Source of the DNA: Acholoe squamosa
Taxonomy: Eukaryota; Annelida; Polychaeta; Phyllodocida; Polynoidae
NCBI GenBank assembly: GCA_949317995.1
Contig: OX439045.1
Coordinates: 2,141,174-2,205,173 of the forward strand
Reading direction: 5' to 3'
Length of the DNA: 64,000 nt
Under the pieces are notes generated by a model, which saw only the letters and a program-made list of their open reading frames with translations, was not told where the DNA came from and searched no databases. Of this stretch, positions 54,858-64,000 are shown in pieces (position 1 is the first letter of the stretch; each line of letters opens with the position of its first letter). The position numbers were made by a program, and so were the translations under genes.

Positions 54858-56224
54858 CTGTGATGTAGAATGTACAAGGCTGAGTCTTATACAAGTGTAG
54901 GGGGCAGCTCTGGCTGTAAGTCCATGGCGGTAGGCCATCTGCCCTGTTCTGGTTGCACCAGCCCTCAGGGGCTCGTCAGCCGGTATAAGCTGCCCCCCTT
55001 GTGTATTATACCGATCCAGATGTAGGTGGAAGGTAGAGAATGTCAGACGGGAAAGTAGCTCAGCGGTAGAGCTTCCGCCTGCAGGTTGGAGGGTCCCGGG
55101 TTCGACTCCCGGTTTCTCCAGGAAGTTTTCCGCCGACCTCTACACTGGTGGAGAAACCGAGTTGGTCCTGCCCTGCAAGGGGGGACTAGGAGAACTCGGT
55201 ACCTGGGCTGGTGTGACATGAATGACAATTCAATTTGCTAGTGCTGGGAGGAGACTTGGTGGTTGGGCACAACTTAGTACTAGTCCCGGGTATCTGGTAC
55301 CTATAGGGTACTGAACCCTATATTGAATCTGGTAGGGAGGAGTGTAGGGGCCAGCTCTGTCGTAAGGCCAGCAGCCCCGTTTCTGGAGATCCCAGCCCCC
55401 AGGGGCTGGCATCCGGTGGTAGCTCCCCCCTATGTGTGTGTCATACCAATCCAGGTGTAGGTGCCTGGAACGGTATAATACAGATACGCTTCGACCCTGG
55501 CAGTACTGTGTACTGGTAGGTCAACTGGGAAGTCAGGAGTGCCTCACACTGCTTGATAAAGCCCAACCGATCTGGTTGGGAGGAATGCTTGGTGCTGGTT
55601 GGCCATGGTTGAAGCTGGTTGGGAGGAGTGTAGGGGCCAGCTCTGGCTGTAAGTCCATGGCGGTAGGCCATCTGCCCTGTTCCGGTTGCACCAGCCCTCA
55701 GGGGCTGGTCAGCCGGTATAAGCTGCCCCCCTTGTGTATTATACCGATCCAGATGTAGGTGGAAGGTAGAGAATGTTAGACGGGGAAGTAGCTCAGCGGT
55801 AGAGCTTCCGCCTGCAGGTTGGAGGGTCCCGGGTTCGACTCCCGGTTTCTCCAGGACGTTTTCCGCCGACCTCTACACAAGTGATGCAAAGTAGAAAATC
55901 TGTTTCTGACGGGTTTCTGACCAGCTGCTATATCTAGCTGAAGGATGATTCTATCAAAAACAGGAATCCTCTGGGGCCCTATGAGGGATATTTGATAGTT
56001 TTTTTTCTGTCGTTGTCTCATGGAATTCTGCTGTTACCTGCACCTGGTCAGAAACCTCCTCGGTCAGTAACCAGTCAGAAACATTTACACTCAGACTTGC
56101 ATCTGAGTGGTAGGACATAGCCACAAAATAGGAACAAGCAAAGATTCATTGTCACCTGAGTGATTACTTTGGTAGTGAATGAATGTATACATAATCTGAG
56201 ACTGAGATTTGGAGATTTGTACCA

Positions 56225-56270
<46 letters not shown>

Positions 56271-56847
56271 TTATCGCAATATCATGAATAGTACAAGGAA
56301 GGCTAATCTTCCGGATTATGATATAGACACAGCATGGCTGAAAACCTAAAGGGGACCACAAATGGACTGTTTCAGCCTTCTGACTGGATCGGTAGTCAAG
56401 GAGGACCTCTGTGTTCGGAGACGCTGAACTGATCGAGTCAAAATGGATCAAACATGTTTAATATGCTCTGATCCAATCAGATGTCTCAGATGAGTGAGAC
56501 CGGCTGTTTGTGGTCCCCTTAAGGGTTATAAATATTAATGAGTTATGATGTACATCAGGAGTTCTCAGCAAGGACATGTCAGCCATGTTGTTTTGGTTCT
56601 TCATACTCATATATCCTGGTGAGATTGGGGGGGTTTGAAAAACCTAAAATTTATTTTTTTTCCTTTTCCAATGATGTTTCCAAAATTAAAATGAGAACGG
56701 TTAATTGTTTAACAATCCTTACCTTGCAGGTATTTGAACGCGTTGAACATTGAGTGATGGTCCGGACAGAGGTTAAGAATGGGTCATTACAGATTGTATC
56801 AATCTCCCCATTACACTGGTAGCAACTCATCACATTATCAGGTTGCC
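54678..56847 (-). CDS. Ly6/uPAR-like GPI-anchored protein, two C-terminal exons
   Basis: Exon 56847-56723 follows CATCATGCAG and reads GQPDNVMSCYQCNGEID, TICNDPFLTSV and TQCSTRSNTCK up to the donor GTAAGG, phase 0. The last exon 54857-54678 follows CTACATCACAG and reads KTKVLDVVVRSCSSQC, IEVSNKTGTISCF and TEPGYNSG, then a hydrophobic tail SYSVILTTASIILVFSATL and stop. CYQC near the start, spaced Cys residues and a C-terminal hydrophobic segment after small residues are typical of three-finger Ly6/uPAR proteins held at the outer membrane by GPI. The final Cys pattern (ISCF, no CCxxxxCN) is unusual. The signal-peptide exon, expected to end in phase 1, was not found upstream. The intron holds tRNA-like repeats. 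Confidence 0.7.
54890..55140. repeat. tRNA-Cys-containing repeat, copy 1
   Basis: The unit begins about GTAGGGGGCAGCTCTGGCTG, contains CCAGCCCTCAGGGGCT, and leads into a tRNA-like segment. Copies lie at 55325-55460 (without tRNA) and 55628-55880. Confidence 0.8.
55049..55120 (+). tRNA. tRNA-Cys(GCA)-like segment of a SINE, copy 1
   Basis: 72 nt with A box TAGCTCAGCGGTAGAG, anticodon loop CTGCAGG (GCA), variable loop GGGTC, T arm CCGGGTTCGACTCCCGG and 3' end TTTCTCCA. The acceptor stem has one mismatch (A-C) and the anticodon stem is imperfect. Being embedded in a repeat, it is more likely a tRNA-derived SINE head than a working tRNA gene. Confidence 0.5.
55325..55460. repeat. tRNA-Cys-containing repeat, copy 2 (tRNA part absent)
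   Basis: It shares GTGTAGGGGCCAGCTCTG, CCCCCAGGGGCTGG and TCATACCAATCCAGGTGTAG with the other copies, then ends before the tRNA-like part. Confidence 0.7.
55628..55880. repeat. tRNA-Cys-containing repeat, copy 3
   Basis: Nearly identical to copy 1 over about 230 bases, 733 bp away, including the tRNA-like segment and the following GTTTTCCGCCGACCTCTACA. Confidence 0.85.
55782..55853 (+). tRNA. tRNA-Cys(GCA)-like segment of a SINE, copy 2
   Basis: Same as the segment at 55049 except for the 5' end GGGGAAG, which pairs fully with TTTCTCC if G-T pairs are allowed. The anticodon stem still has a C-T mismatch at its inner end. No oligo-T terminator follows directly. Confidence 0.5.
56226..56269. 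repeat. (TA)n microsatellite
   Basis: About 20 uninterrupted TA dinucleotides, in the intron of the Ly6-like gene. Confidence 0.95.
56723..56847 (-). CDS. Ly6-like gene, internal exon
   Basis: 125 nt, entering in phase 1 and leaving in phase 0. It holds five Cys residues, including the CYQC that opens the three-finger domain. Confidence 0.7.
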
Positions 56848-57263
56848 CTGCATGATGTGAAAGAAAAACAAAATACAATTGGAAATAGAAAAAAAGTGAA
56901 TAATCAGAACCCTGAAATAATCAAAGGGTAAATCTAGTTTACCATGAGTGACATCTCAAAATTAATTAAACCCATTCTTGAGATGATTAAAATTGAAAAT
57001 TTAACATAAATGAAGTTGTGGCGAGATGAACAGTAATAAATAATCCTGCTAAGTTGCAGTGCACCAGCCTCCAGAACCCATAAGGAACTGTCGTTAAGGG
57101 AGTCTGACTTTGGCCAGACTTTATGAGTAATACAGAACCACTGCAGGCTACCATTGCTGAGGCCGATGTTAAATAATGACCATAACAGCTCACACTGACA
57201 GCTGTAGTACATTAACTGCCTCTACGTCTAACTGCCATTCAGGACTATTTGCACTGAAGTGTG

Positions 57264-57618
57264 TTGCTACTATGGTAAAAAGAGCTGTCAGTAGGTACCA
57301 TCTTTTCAAAAGAAGTCATTCTCTGCTTCACCGCTCAACTTGCACTCACCAAATTAGTCTAAAACATCACCTGCCTTGTTTAAAATAGAGAGAGCTGCAC
57401 TACCAGGTACCTACTCATGTCACACACTCTATAGTATACTAAACTGACTGACTTCTCCCAACTAGGTACCTACTCAAACCCCCCCCCCCCTTTTTTTTAG
57501 CACCATACCTGAATGACCACTTGTGAGCAACAAGAGGGACAAGTTATAGCTACATGGAAAGAAAGGACTGGAAACGAGGGCACTTTTAGCCAGCTCTTCC
57601 TTTTACAATAGGAGCAAC
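57264..57618. repeat. TIR MITE family M3, copy 3
   Basis: It starts TTGCTACTATGGTAAAAAGA and ends CCTTTTACAATAGGAGCAAC. The interior matches 31493-31839, including the CTACCAGGTACCTACTCATG phrase. Confidence 0.75.
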
Positions 57619-57619
57619 A

Positions 57620-59840
57620 CCCTCCAGAAACAGTTTTCTTTAACCCGTGCATCATTCCCATTGGTCAGCCAACAGAGTCGCCAGCACTTTTTTGGTGCAT
57701 CATGTTGATTTTCCAGTGATCCTAGGATTTCCCCATAGAATTCCACCTCCTACCCCCTGAATTATCCCCTATGGGTATCTCCCATCACCTGGAATCCCCC
57801 CTCCCCGCAGTTCCACCCCAATGGTTTTACCACAGTGATCCCGAACCTAGCCCCAACCTGTGACTATCCCAATCCTTAACGTGACAAACCAGTGTATATA
57901 TAAGAATGTCCTCGCCTATAAGGCGCACCATTATCTATCATACATTTAATTTTGGCTGTCAAGTAAAATGGCTGGTACTCTCAGCCAGTTTAAAGCAGGC
58001 AGTAGTAATAGCTTAGGGTGATGTAAGGCTGAATCTGATTGGCCTATACCGGAACTCTCTGTTACCTTGCATCAACCTAAAAGGTTTCCTTTTTACCTTA
58101 CCACCGAATTATCATCCTGTGGTTGCAGAGTAAAGAAAGTTGAAATTATTTACCTAAAGAACCTACAACTGACAGACCACGAAAACACAGGTGCAAATAA
58201 AAGGCATTATCTAATTAAATGGTCAATCACTCACTCAAGATTACTTTTAAAAGCCTTTGTTGCAGGTTTACTGTTCTCTAAACCTCCTGGATGAACTCAG
58301 ACCTAGTGTCCCTTCCTGCTACCTGTTCCATCAAACTAACCAGTAACACTTCCCCCTTTGCAGCCTTCACAAAGGCTAGATGTTACAGTGTTATACATAG
58401 ATCGATGGGTGCCTTGCCTTTCTATGCCACGAAGTAGGTACCTCAGCATCACCCTATCTACCTGTTTCAGATAAGCCTGAATTTATAAGGTAAGGCACAC
58501 ATGGTATTCCTTGCATATACTGCATATAGATTTGCCACCCAGAAGCAGCATCAGCTACCATTCCACCACAAGCCTTACCAGGTGCAATGGTGTAGAGATA
58601 TCCGTTATCAAATCAGTTAGAACTCTTAAGTAGATGACCTTCGAATCGTGGCTAGAATCACATTTCTATGTTATCAGGTTAATAAATCACCCTCTTGGGG
58701 AATCAGGCAGGGTCATGTATAGAGCCACAACATGGAGAGATTCCTGTTGGAGATCACGGATACAGCCAGTGGAAAGTAACGCAGAATTTTACAGCTGACA
58801 GCGTGAATCAGAGCTTTTAGTCGGTAATTGTGACTGATTATGATTTATAACTGTCTTTTTACATTTGGAATGAGTTTCATCTATAGAGGTTTTGTGGTGA
58901 GAAAGCCTTAATTTCATGTTTTGGTGAAGGAAGCATTGGTTGGGGATTTTGTCATAAATCATGTATGAAGACAGTCCAAACATAAAACCTGACACTATCC
59001 TTTAAGATTTAAACTTGCTTACTCTTAACTTTTCTTCATAATCAATGTCTATTTCATTTGAAAGTGGCATGGTGAAAAGTTTAAAATGGTCTCCCAATTT
59101 GAAATGTTTTCAAAACTTACCCTTGAACCGTCCTTTAACATGGCTTTTACAGCAAACATTTCTAGCCTTCACTGAATTCTCAAGCTGAATACAGTAAGTC
59201 GATTTTTGAGGTGTCAGCTGGCTTCTTCTTTTATTTCAACTAGTAAAAAAAATGAGGAACTTGTGATATCCAGTGTCTCTTAAATTTTTAATTAGAATTC
59301 AGAAAATATATGTTGAAATGATATTCTCACAGGGTCATATATTAGATATTATTTTACCTAAAACAAAGTTATTTCTTTTAAACAATTAGCATAGTCCTTA
59401 TACATTTCTGACTACTTTCAACAAATGTACAAAGTTCAGCACTGGTTCTCTGGCAGCCTAACAATTCTTATGCAGCAGACCCTTTTAGAACAAATTGAAT
59501 TGGCTGAGAGGGCGATAGTTGTGTAGACAGGACAGTGAAAGGGCAGTCTGCTGTAGGAGATTGTTGGACATGCCCTTATTGAATCTATAGACCCCTATCT
59601 CAGTCTGAGTTAGCTCCATCCTCATGGGCCAGCTCCTCTTACCTTGTTTATACCATTCAAGGGCTCAAATATTTTTGTTGCATCTGACACATGGTCCACA
59701 ATAGAGTGTGGGCAATTAATTTTTGGTAGTATGTCTAAACCAGAGATTGAGAATGAAACGTGAATGTAGTCTAACTGAGTACTTGCTTACTGGTAACAAA
59801 ATGTGGTCTCTAAGTAATAACCTTTAAAACACTTATAGTG
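57620..59840. other. No gene seen
   Basis: It contains a short GTGCATCATG-type repeat near 57650-57710, a diverged relative of 52030-52210 at about 58310-58450, and at 59445-59650 a repeat that recurs at 61085-61310 (TAGACAGGACAGTG, TTGGACATGCC, ATTGAATCTATA). No supported exon. Confidence 0.4.
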
Positions 59841-59965
59841 CATTTCCACATCACGCCCATTGGTTGTCATGCTGCAGGAATGCACCCAGGACAAATAGGT
59901 CTCCATGGTTACGATTCAGGCACTGCGCAGACTATACTAGGGGCCTTGCACTTACAGAGGTCCAG

Positions 59966-60158
59966 TATGATGCAAAGGTTCATCATGATGCAAAGGTTCA
60001 TCATGATGCAAAGGTTCGGCATGATGCAAAGGTTCGGCATGATGCAAAGGTTCGGCATGATGCAAAGGTTCTGCATGATGCAAAGGTTCAGCATGATGCA
60101 AAGGTTCAGCATGATGCAAAGGTTCGGCATGATGCAAAGGTTCAGCATGATGCAAAAG
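59966..60158. repeat. 18-bp minisatellite, about ten units
   Basis: The unit is ATGATGCAAAGGTTCGGC with a few substitutions (TCA, TCT for TCG). Because 18 is a multiple of three and the unit has no stop in several frames, it stays open in at least two frames on each strand (MMQRFG-like and HDAKVR-like plus-strand products). These are artefacts of the repeat unless shown to be expressed. Confidence 0.9.
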
Positions 60159-60164
60159 TGAAGT

Positions 60165-62430
60165 GGGGGTTAGCAGACTCATCAACACTTCTTTAGATAC
60201 ATATTATGATGGACAAATGGATCAACATTCCCTAAAATTAGTGTGTGGGCACTGACTTGTAGTATTCATGACCTGCCGATCTTTAAACCACAACCCGAAA
60301 TCCTAAAAGTTATACTTCTTATCATAAATAGCCTGTAAGCTGCGGCTTATACACTGGGTATTACAATAGGGAGCAGCTGGCACCCAGTGGTACAGTTAAC
60401 CTAAGGGATAGATAGATAAAGAAGGGACAAGCTTCTGAAAGCAGTGAGAAGCTGGCACCCAGGTGGTCACTGTGCACTTTAGAAGGTAACTGTTGTTTTG
60501 CAACAATGTCATTGTGTGGGAGCATATGGTTATCACAATCCATATTATAGGCCTATTGTACTGTAATAGATATGGGGGTAAATCGGAGGTCATAACTGCT
60601 AGATATCCTGGGAGTTTGGATAGTAACCACGATGCTTATCAAGTCTCCAGGGTACCTCTGTGATGGATGTAGAGCGGACTGAGATGCACCCTTCTATGCT
60701 GCTTTTTCCCAGACTAGTCACTAACCAATGTGCCATGAATGGAGGAGGTAGATGATCACTGGTGGTGGTGGTTGGGTGGGGGGGGGGGGTACGAACCCTA
60801 CCCTATCCTATAAAATAGACTGTATAGGGATGTACGATGGGGTATTTCTTTAACCTTCTCAAGTGTAGTCAAACTTAAAAGATGTTTAGACCATTCCTTT
60901 TTTTATGTGGTCTAACAAATCTTAATTTTAATGTGTGAGATAAAAATCTTAATTTCAAAAAAGAAATTCTGTTCAAATATTTTAAACTAATCCCATAACA
61001 AGCAGGTTGGATAATGAAACATTAAACACTAAGAGTATGATATATTCCTTAGCGATTTCAGTATGTCTCATATGGGACTGGAAACAAACCCACACTGATT
61101 TCCGGCAGCAGAACAACCCTTATGAAACAGTCCCTATTGAGGACAGAGAGAATTGGCTTAGGGCGGGTTAGTTACATAGACAGGACAGTGGAAGAGCTGG
61201 TTTGCTAGACAAAGGGAGGGGCAGAGTTGGACATGCCTTGATTGAATCTATAAACCTGCACCTCAGTCTGATTGAGCCCTATACACAAGGGTTAGCTCCT
61301 CTTACAGAACCTAACCCTTCAAAGGCTCTATGATACCTGAAAGACGGTGCAGCTTCTGCCAAATGATGCTTCAATGGAAAATGGTTAAGAACTGAGAAGA
61401 AGAATATGTCCTGAGTGTAGCTATTGTAGTTCATCTCACAGCTGTAGCTAATATGCCAATTACGTCATGTATCCCCACTACTACACATGATAAAAAGTGG
61501 AAACTAGATGAAGTCATGAATTTGTTACACTTAGCAATCTTTTGTTACAGTTAGCAGTTGGATGGTCGACTGCTTAGTGTTATTATAACAGGTAGCAGTT
61601 TTGTTACACTTAGCAGTTCTACACAGGTCCTCTTTAGTAATAAGTTACAGGGACCTATATAGACCACATACTAAGAAATACCATAAAACCTGTCAAGGAT
61701 TGATAGATGACAGTGTCCTGATTGCTGATATTTCTGATGAAAGCAATGATGAACCATGAATTACCTTGCATCATTTCAATCTGTAGCTAGTTGCAATTGG
61801 CTTGGCTCAGCTTCATGTTTCTCATGGTCAAATATGTGTTTGTCCTATAATATCACTTCTTATGTGGATGGAGTCTGTGAGTGTGTAGTGTACTAAAATT
61901 CAAACTGAAAACCTAGGGCTAACATTGCTTAGTCTACCTCCAACCTTCATTAATCCTTTCCCGAATGTTCCCTGTAGCTTTTCTGAATGAGGTCATGTTG
62001 AAATTTTGTAAATAATCTTGTAAATAATAATGTGTTTTAATCTATATTTTTATTACTGATGTGGAACTTTCTCCAAATTGCATTATTTTGCAAATTTTCA
62101 CATGAATTACCAAGTACTTTCATCAGGGTACAAGCTATACTTTGATACTTTTTTTGTGTTTTGTATTTTTCTAGTATTAATTTCCAAGTACAACATATAT
62201 TACATATATGTTTATTAGGACTGCCTTGTTCGTGTCTATAAACAGTCAGTGTAATTGAGACCAAAACACTCACCACACTGAGTGAGTTGTATACTTGGTG
62301 ATACATTGAACAACAACTCAAAATTTTATCTTTTCTCTCATCTCGATGTGCATCATTTCATCTTTATGTAACAAGTCCGATCAATCAGGATGGGACTGTC
62401 ATGTCTTTATATACACAAAATCACAAGTGA
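60165..62430. other. No gene seen
   Basis: It includes the second copy of a dispersed repeat at 61085-61310 (first copy 59445-59650) and repeats of AGTTTTGTTACACTTAGCAG-like words near 61520-61620. No supported coding segment. Confidence 0.4.
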
Positions 62431-62433
62431 ACC

Positions 62434-62736
62434 TGAGCCTGATTTTTTTGGTCGTAATATTATCACCTCCTTTGCATAGTGGAGCAATCAATAAACATGT
62501 TTAAAAAAAAAAACATCAAGGAGAAATTATGTTTGCTATTAGTTAGATAGCTATCGAGATCCAGTCTGAGTATCCAATAAGCTTCAAGACCTGAATCAGT
62601 ATCAAGTGATCGACCATGTCAAAAGCCTTTCTTAAACTGAGCCTAACTTTTTTTGGTCGCAATATAATCACCTCCTTTGCATAGTGGAGCAATCAATAAA
62701 CATGTTTGAAAAAAAAAACATCAAGGAGAAATGATG
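62434..62736. repeat. 98-bp direct repeats flanking a LINE RT fragment
   Basis: The segments 62434-62531 and 62639-62736 are nearly identical (GCATAGTGGAGCAATCAATA, AACATCAAGGAGAAAT). They enclose about 107 bp that encode part of an RT on the minus strand. Confidence 0.85.
62541..62638 (-). pseudogene. LINE reverse transcriptase remnant (motif A)
   Basis: On the minus strand it reads LRKAFDMVDHLILIQVLKLI then GYSDWISIAI, the classic motif A context of LINE RTs (KAFDxVDHxxLLxKLxxxG). Only about 30 codons remain. It differs from the RT at 2.5 kb. Confidence 0.75.
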
Positions 62737-62812
62737 TCCCATGTCCTAAATCCCTCTGTTTCTGGGGTGAGTTGTCAGTTTAGTTCCTAACACTTTCCAA
62801 ATGAAGACCTTG

Positions 62813-63232
62813 CAATGTTTATGTAATTGCAGATATGATCATTACTATAGATTAGAACTACTCATGACGTATTCAATGGGGGGATGAAATACAATATATG
62901 CATATTCAATGCCGCCATTTTGAAAATTGAACAGAGCTAGCTAAACACTATTGTTTTCGGATTCAGGGGCATTTCTCAGTATCAGGTAAGCTTATAAGAA
63001 CATGTATGGTACAAAACGAATTGAAATAGTTAAAAAGTATTGTATTATCAATCATTTGATGTGTATATAAGGAGAAACGCCATCTTTAAAAAAAAATCCG
63101 AAACTAAGCATGCTGGGCACCAACGGCTAACTCTGTACAAAATTCAAGATGGCGGATGTAAACATGACACAGCGAAGTTCACCTTGGTGAATACAATGCA
63201 GAAATATCCCATGGCCATTAACATTTGCTTAT
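62813..63232. repeat. Bipartite foldback element M2, diverged copy 4
   Basis: It shows TTTATGTAATTGCAGATATGA, CACTATAG-like ACTATAGATTAGAACTA, ATTCAATGGGGGGATGAAAT and the end TTAACATTTGCTTAT, matching the other M2 copies. The hairpin module is reduced. Confidence 0.6.
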
Positions 63233-63248
63233 CTACCTATAACAATAC

Positions 63249-63344
63249 ATAGAGAGAACTAAACAACCATGGTGTATGAGGTGGCCGATCCACCACAAGG
63301 GGTGGATCAGCCACCGAGGACACCAGGGGAGTTTAGTTCTCTAT
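63249..63344. repeat. 96-bp foldback element
   Basis: Arms ATAGAGAGAACTAAAC and GTTTAGTTCTCTAT, with a second inner stem GTGGCCGATCCACC / GGTGGATCAGCCAC. Confidence 0.8.
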
Positions 63345-63349
63345 TTATT

Positions 63350-64000
63350 TTATGCTTTTAAAAGGTTTAATTGAATGGAAATGAACAAAATCCGTTACCA
63401 TATAGTTCCCGATACGAGTGGCGGTCCGCCATTTTGAATGTTTACATGCACCCAGAACGAGGCTGCAGTACCGGATCAGCCGCAGTAGTAGATCAGCACA
63501 CGTTACGCCACTTGGGGTGTGGCGATTGGCCCCGCAATGCTATCTCTATGCATAAAATAAATCCTAAAGGCCTGCATTCCCATTCACAGCAGGACTAGTT
63601 CCAGATCCTGTGGTGCCCCCTGTAAGAGTGAACTGACCTGAACCCAATATCCCCATAGACTATACCTTACCCCTCCCAGGAGGTAGATGATAACATTTTG
63701 GGGTAGCCTGGTTTTTTTTAGTTTAAATCTTTTTTGTTTGTTTGAAGAGATCTTTAATGTCTAGTCACAAATTGAGAAGTAAGTGGTAAAATCTGACAAT
63801 AAATGTGATGAACTCAGGTGTTTCGGTAGTACAAAGTCATTGATTACACATAGGATATGGAGAATATGAATCTACATGATGATACGAAGCATACATTAAA
63901 ATAAGAAACAATATACAAATATACAGAACAGAAATTTACAAAATACAATGGGTATGAGTTCAAATATTTTGAAAGGTTTCCCATCAAAAACAGCTACAAT
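63350..64000. other. No gene seen; short relative of the 2.7-kb unit
   Basis: 63590-63720 resembles the block starting near 36430 and 39150 (CTGTGGTGCCCCCTG, GAACTGACCTGAACCCAATA, CCCAGGAGGTAGATGATA). The remainder is AT-rich. Confidence 0.45.

Noticed and set aside
55049-55853. Two functional tRNA-Cys genes
   Set aside because: Both are inside a repeat, have imperfect anticodon stems and lack a nearby oligo-T stop. I kept them as tRNA-like SINE parts.
56580-56625. Plus-strand MLFWFFILIYP followed by GTGAGA, like a signal-peptide exon
   Set aside because: It lies on the opposite strand to the Ly6-like exons and no downstream exon in phase was found.

Overview
The window is animal nuclear DNA. 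Genes are split by GT-AG introns, signal peptides and GPI-type tails are present, and most of the sequence is AT-rich and packed with small inverted-repeat elements. The gene families (tandem chymotrypsin-fold genes, a Ly6/uPAR-type gene) and the element mix (Penelope-like element, non-LTR element with RNase H, DIRS-type recombinase, tRNA-derived SINEs, many foldback MITEs) suggest a marine invertebrate. Amphioxus would fit, but the sequence alone does not prove it.

Layout. 1-18.2 kb holds two tandem minus-strand serine-protease-homologue genes, each with five exons that I assembled from splice sites and phase. The upstream one (gene A, exons 18088 to 12409) has all five exons but is interrupted inside exon 3 by a foldback element. 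The downstream one (gene B, exons 11188 to 1700) carries several disabling changes. Both lack the catalytic serine, and gene A also lacks the catalytic histidine, so they derive from pseudo-proteases. Intron 4 of gene B contains a decayed plus-strand non-LTR retrotransposon (about 2.5-7.9 kb). It encodes a reverse transcriptase and RNase H, followed by an SGNH-hydrolase domain joined to a NADAR (YbiA-like) domain. A 1158-bp TA-flanked element sits in its RT.

18.2-33 kb is mostly dispersed repeats and apparently empty sequence. It includes a broken tyrosine-recombinase gene (22.3-23.0 kb), a 38-bp minisatellite, exon-like pieces of an unrecognised minus-strand gene (25.45-28.8 kb) and a tRNA-derived SINE cluster with a perfect 46-bp palindrome. 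34-51.8 kb is a run of diverged copies of a roughly 2.7-kb repeat unit. It is split by a young Penelope-like element (41373-49780, minus strand) that has two intact long ORFs and a head-to-tail truncated second copy.

53.8-56.9 kb holds a 750-bp long-TIR element and two exons of a Ly6/uPAR-like GPI-anchored protein, whose intron carries three copies of a repeat, two of them with a tRNA-Cys-like segment. 57-64 kb is repeats, an 18-bp minisatellite and a small LINE RT remnant.

The candidates for something new are the retrotransposon coupling RT-RNase H with SGNH-NADAR, and the PCNA-docking-like motifs and stop-start ORF overlap of the Penelope-like element. Function statements rest on motif recognition by eye; no database search was run.
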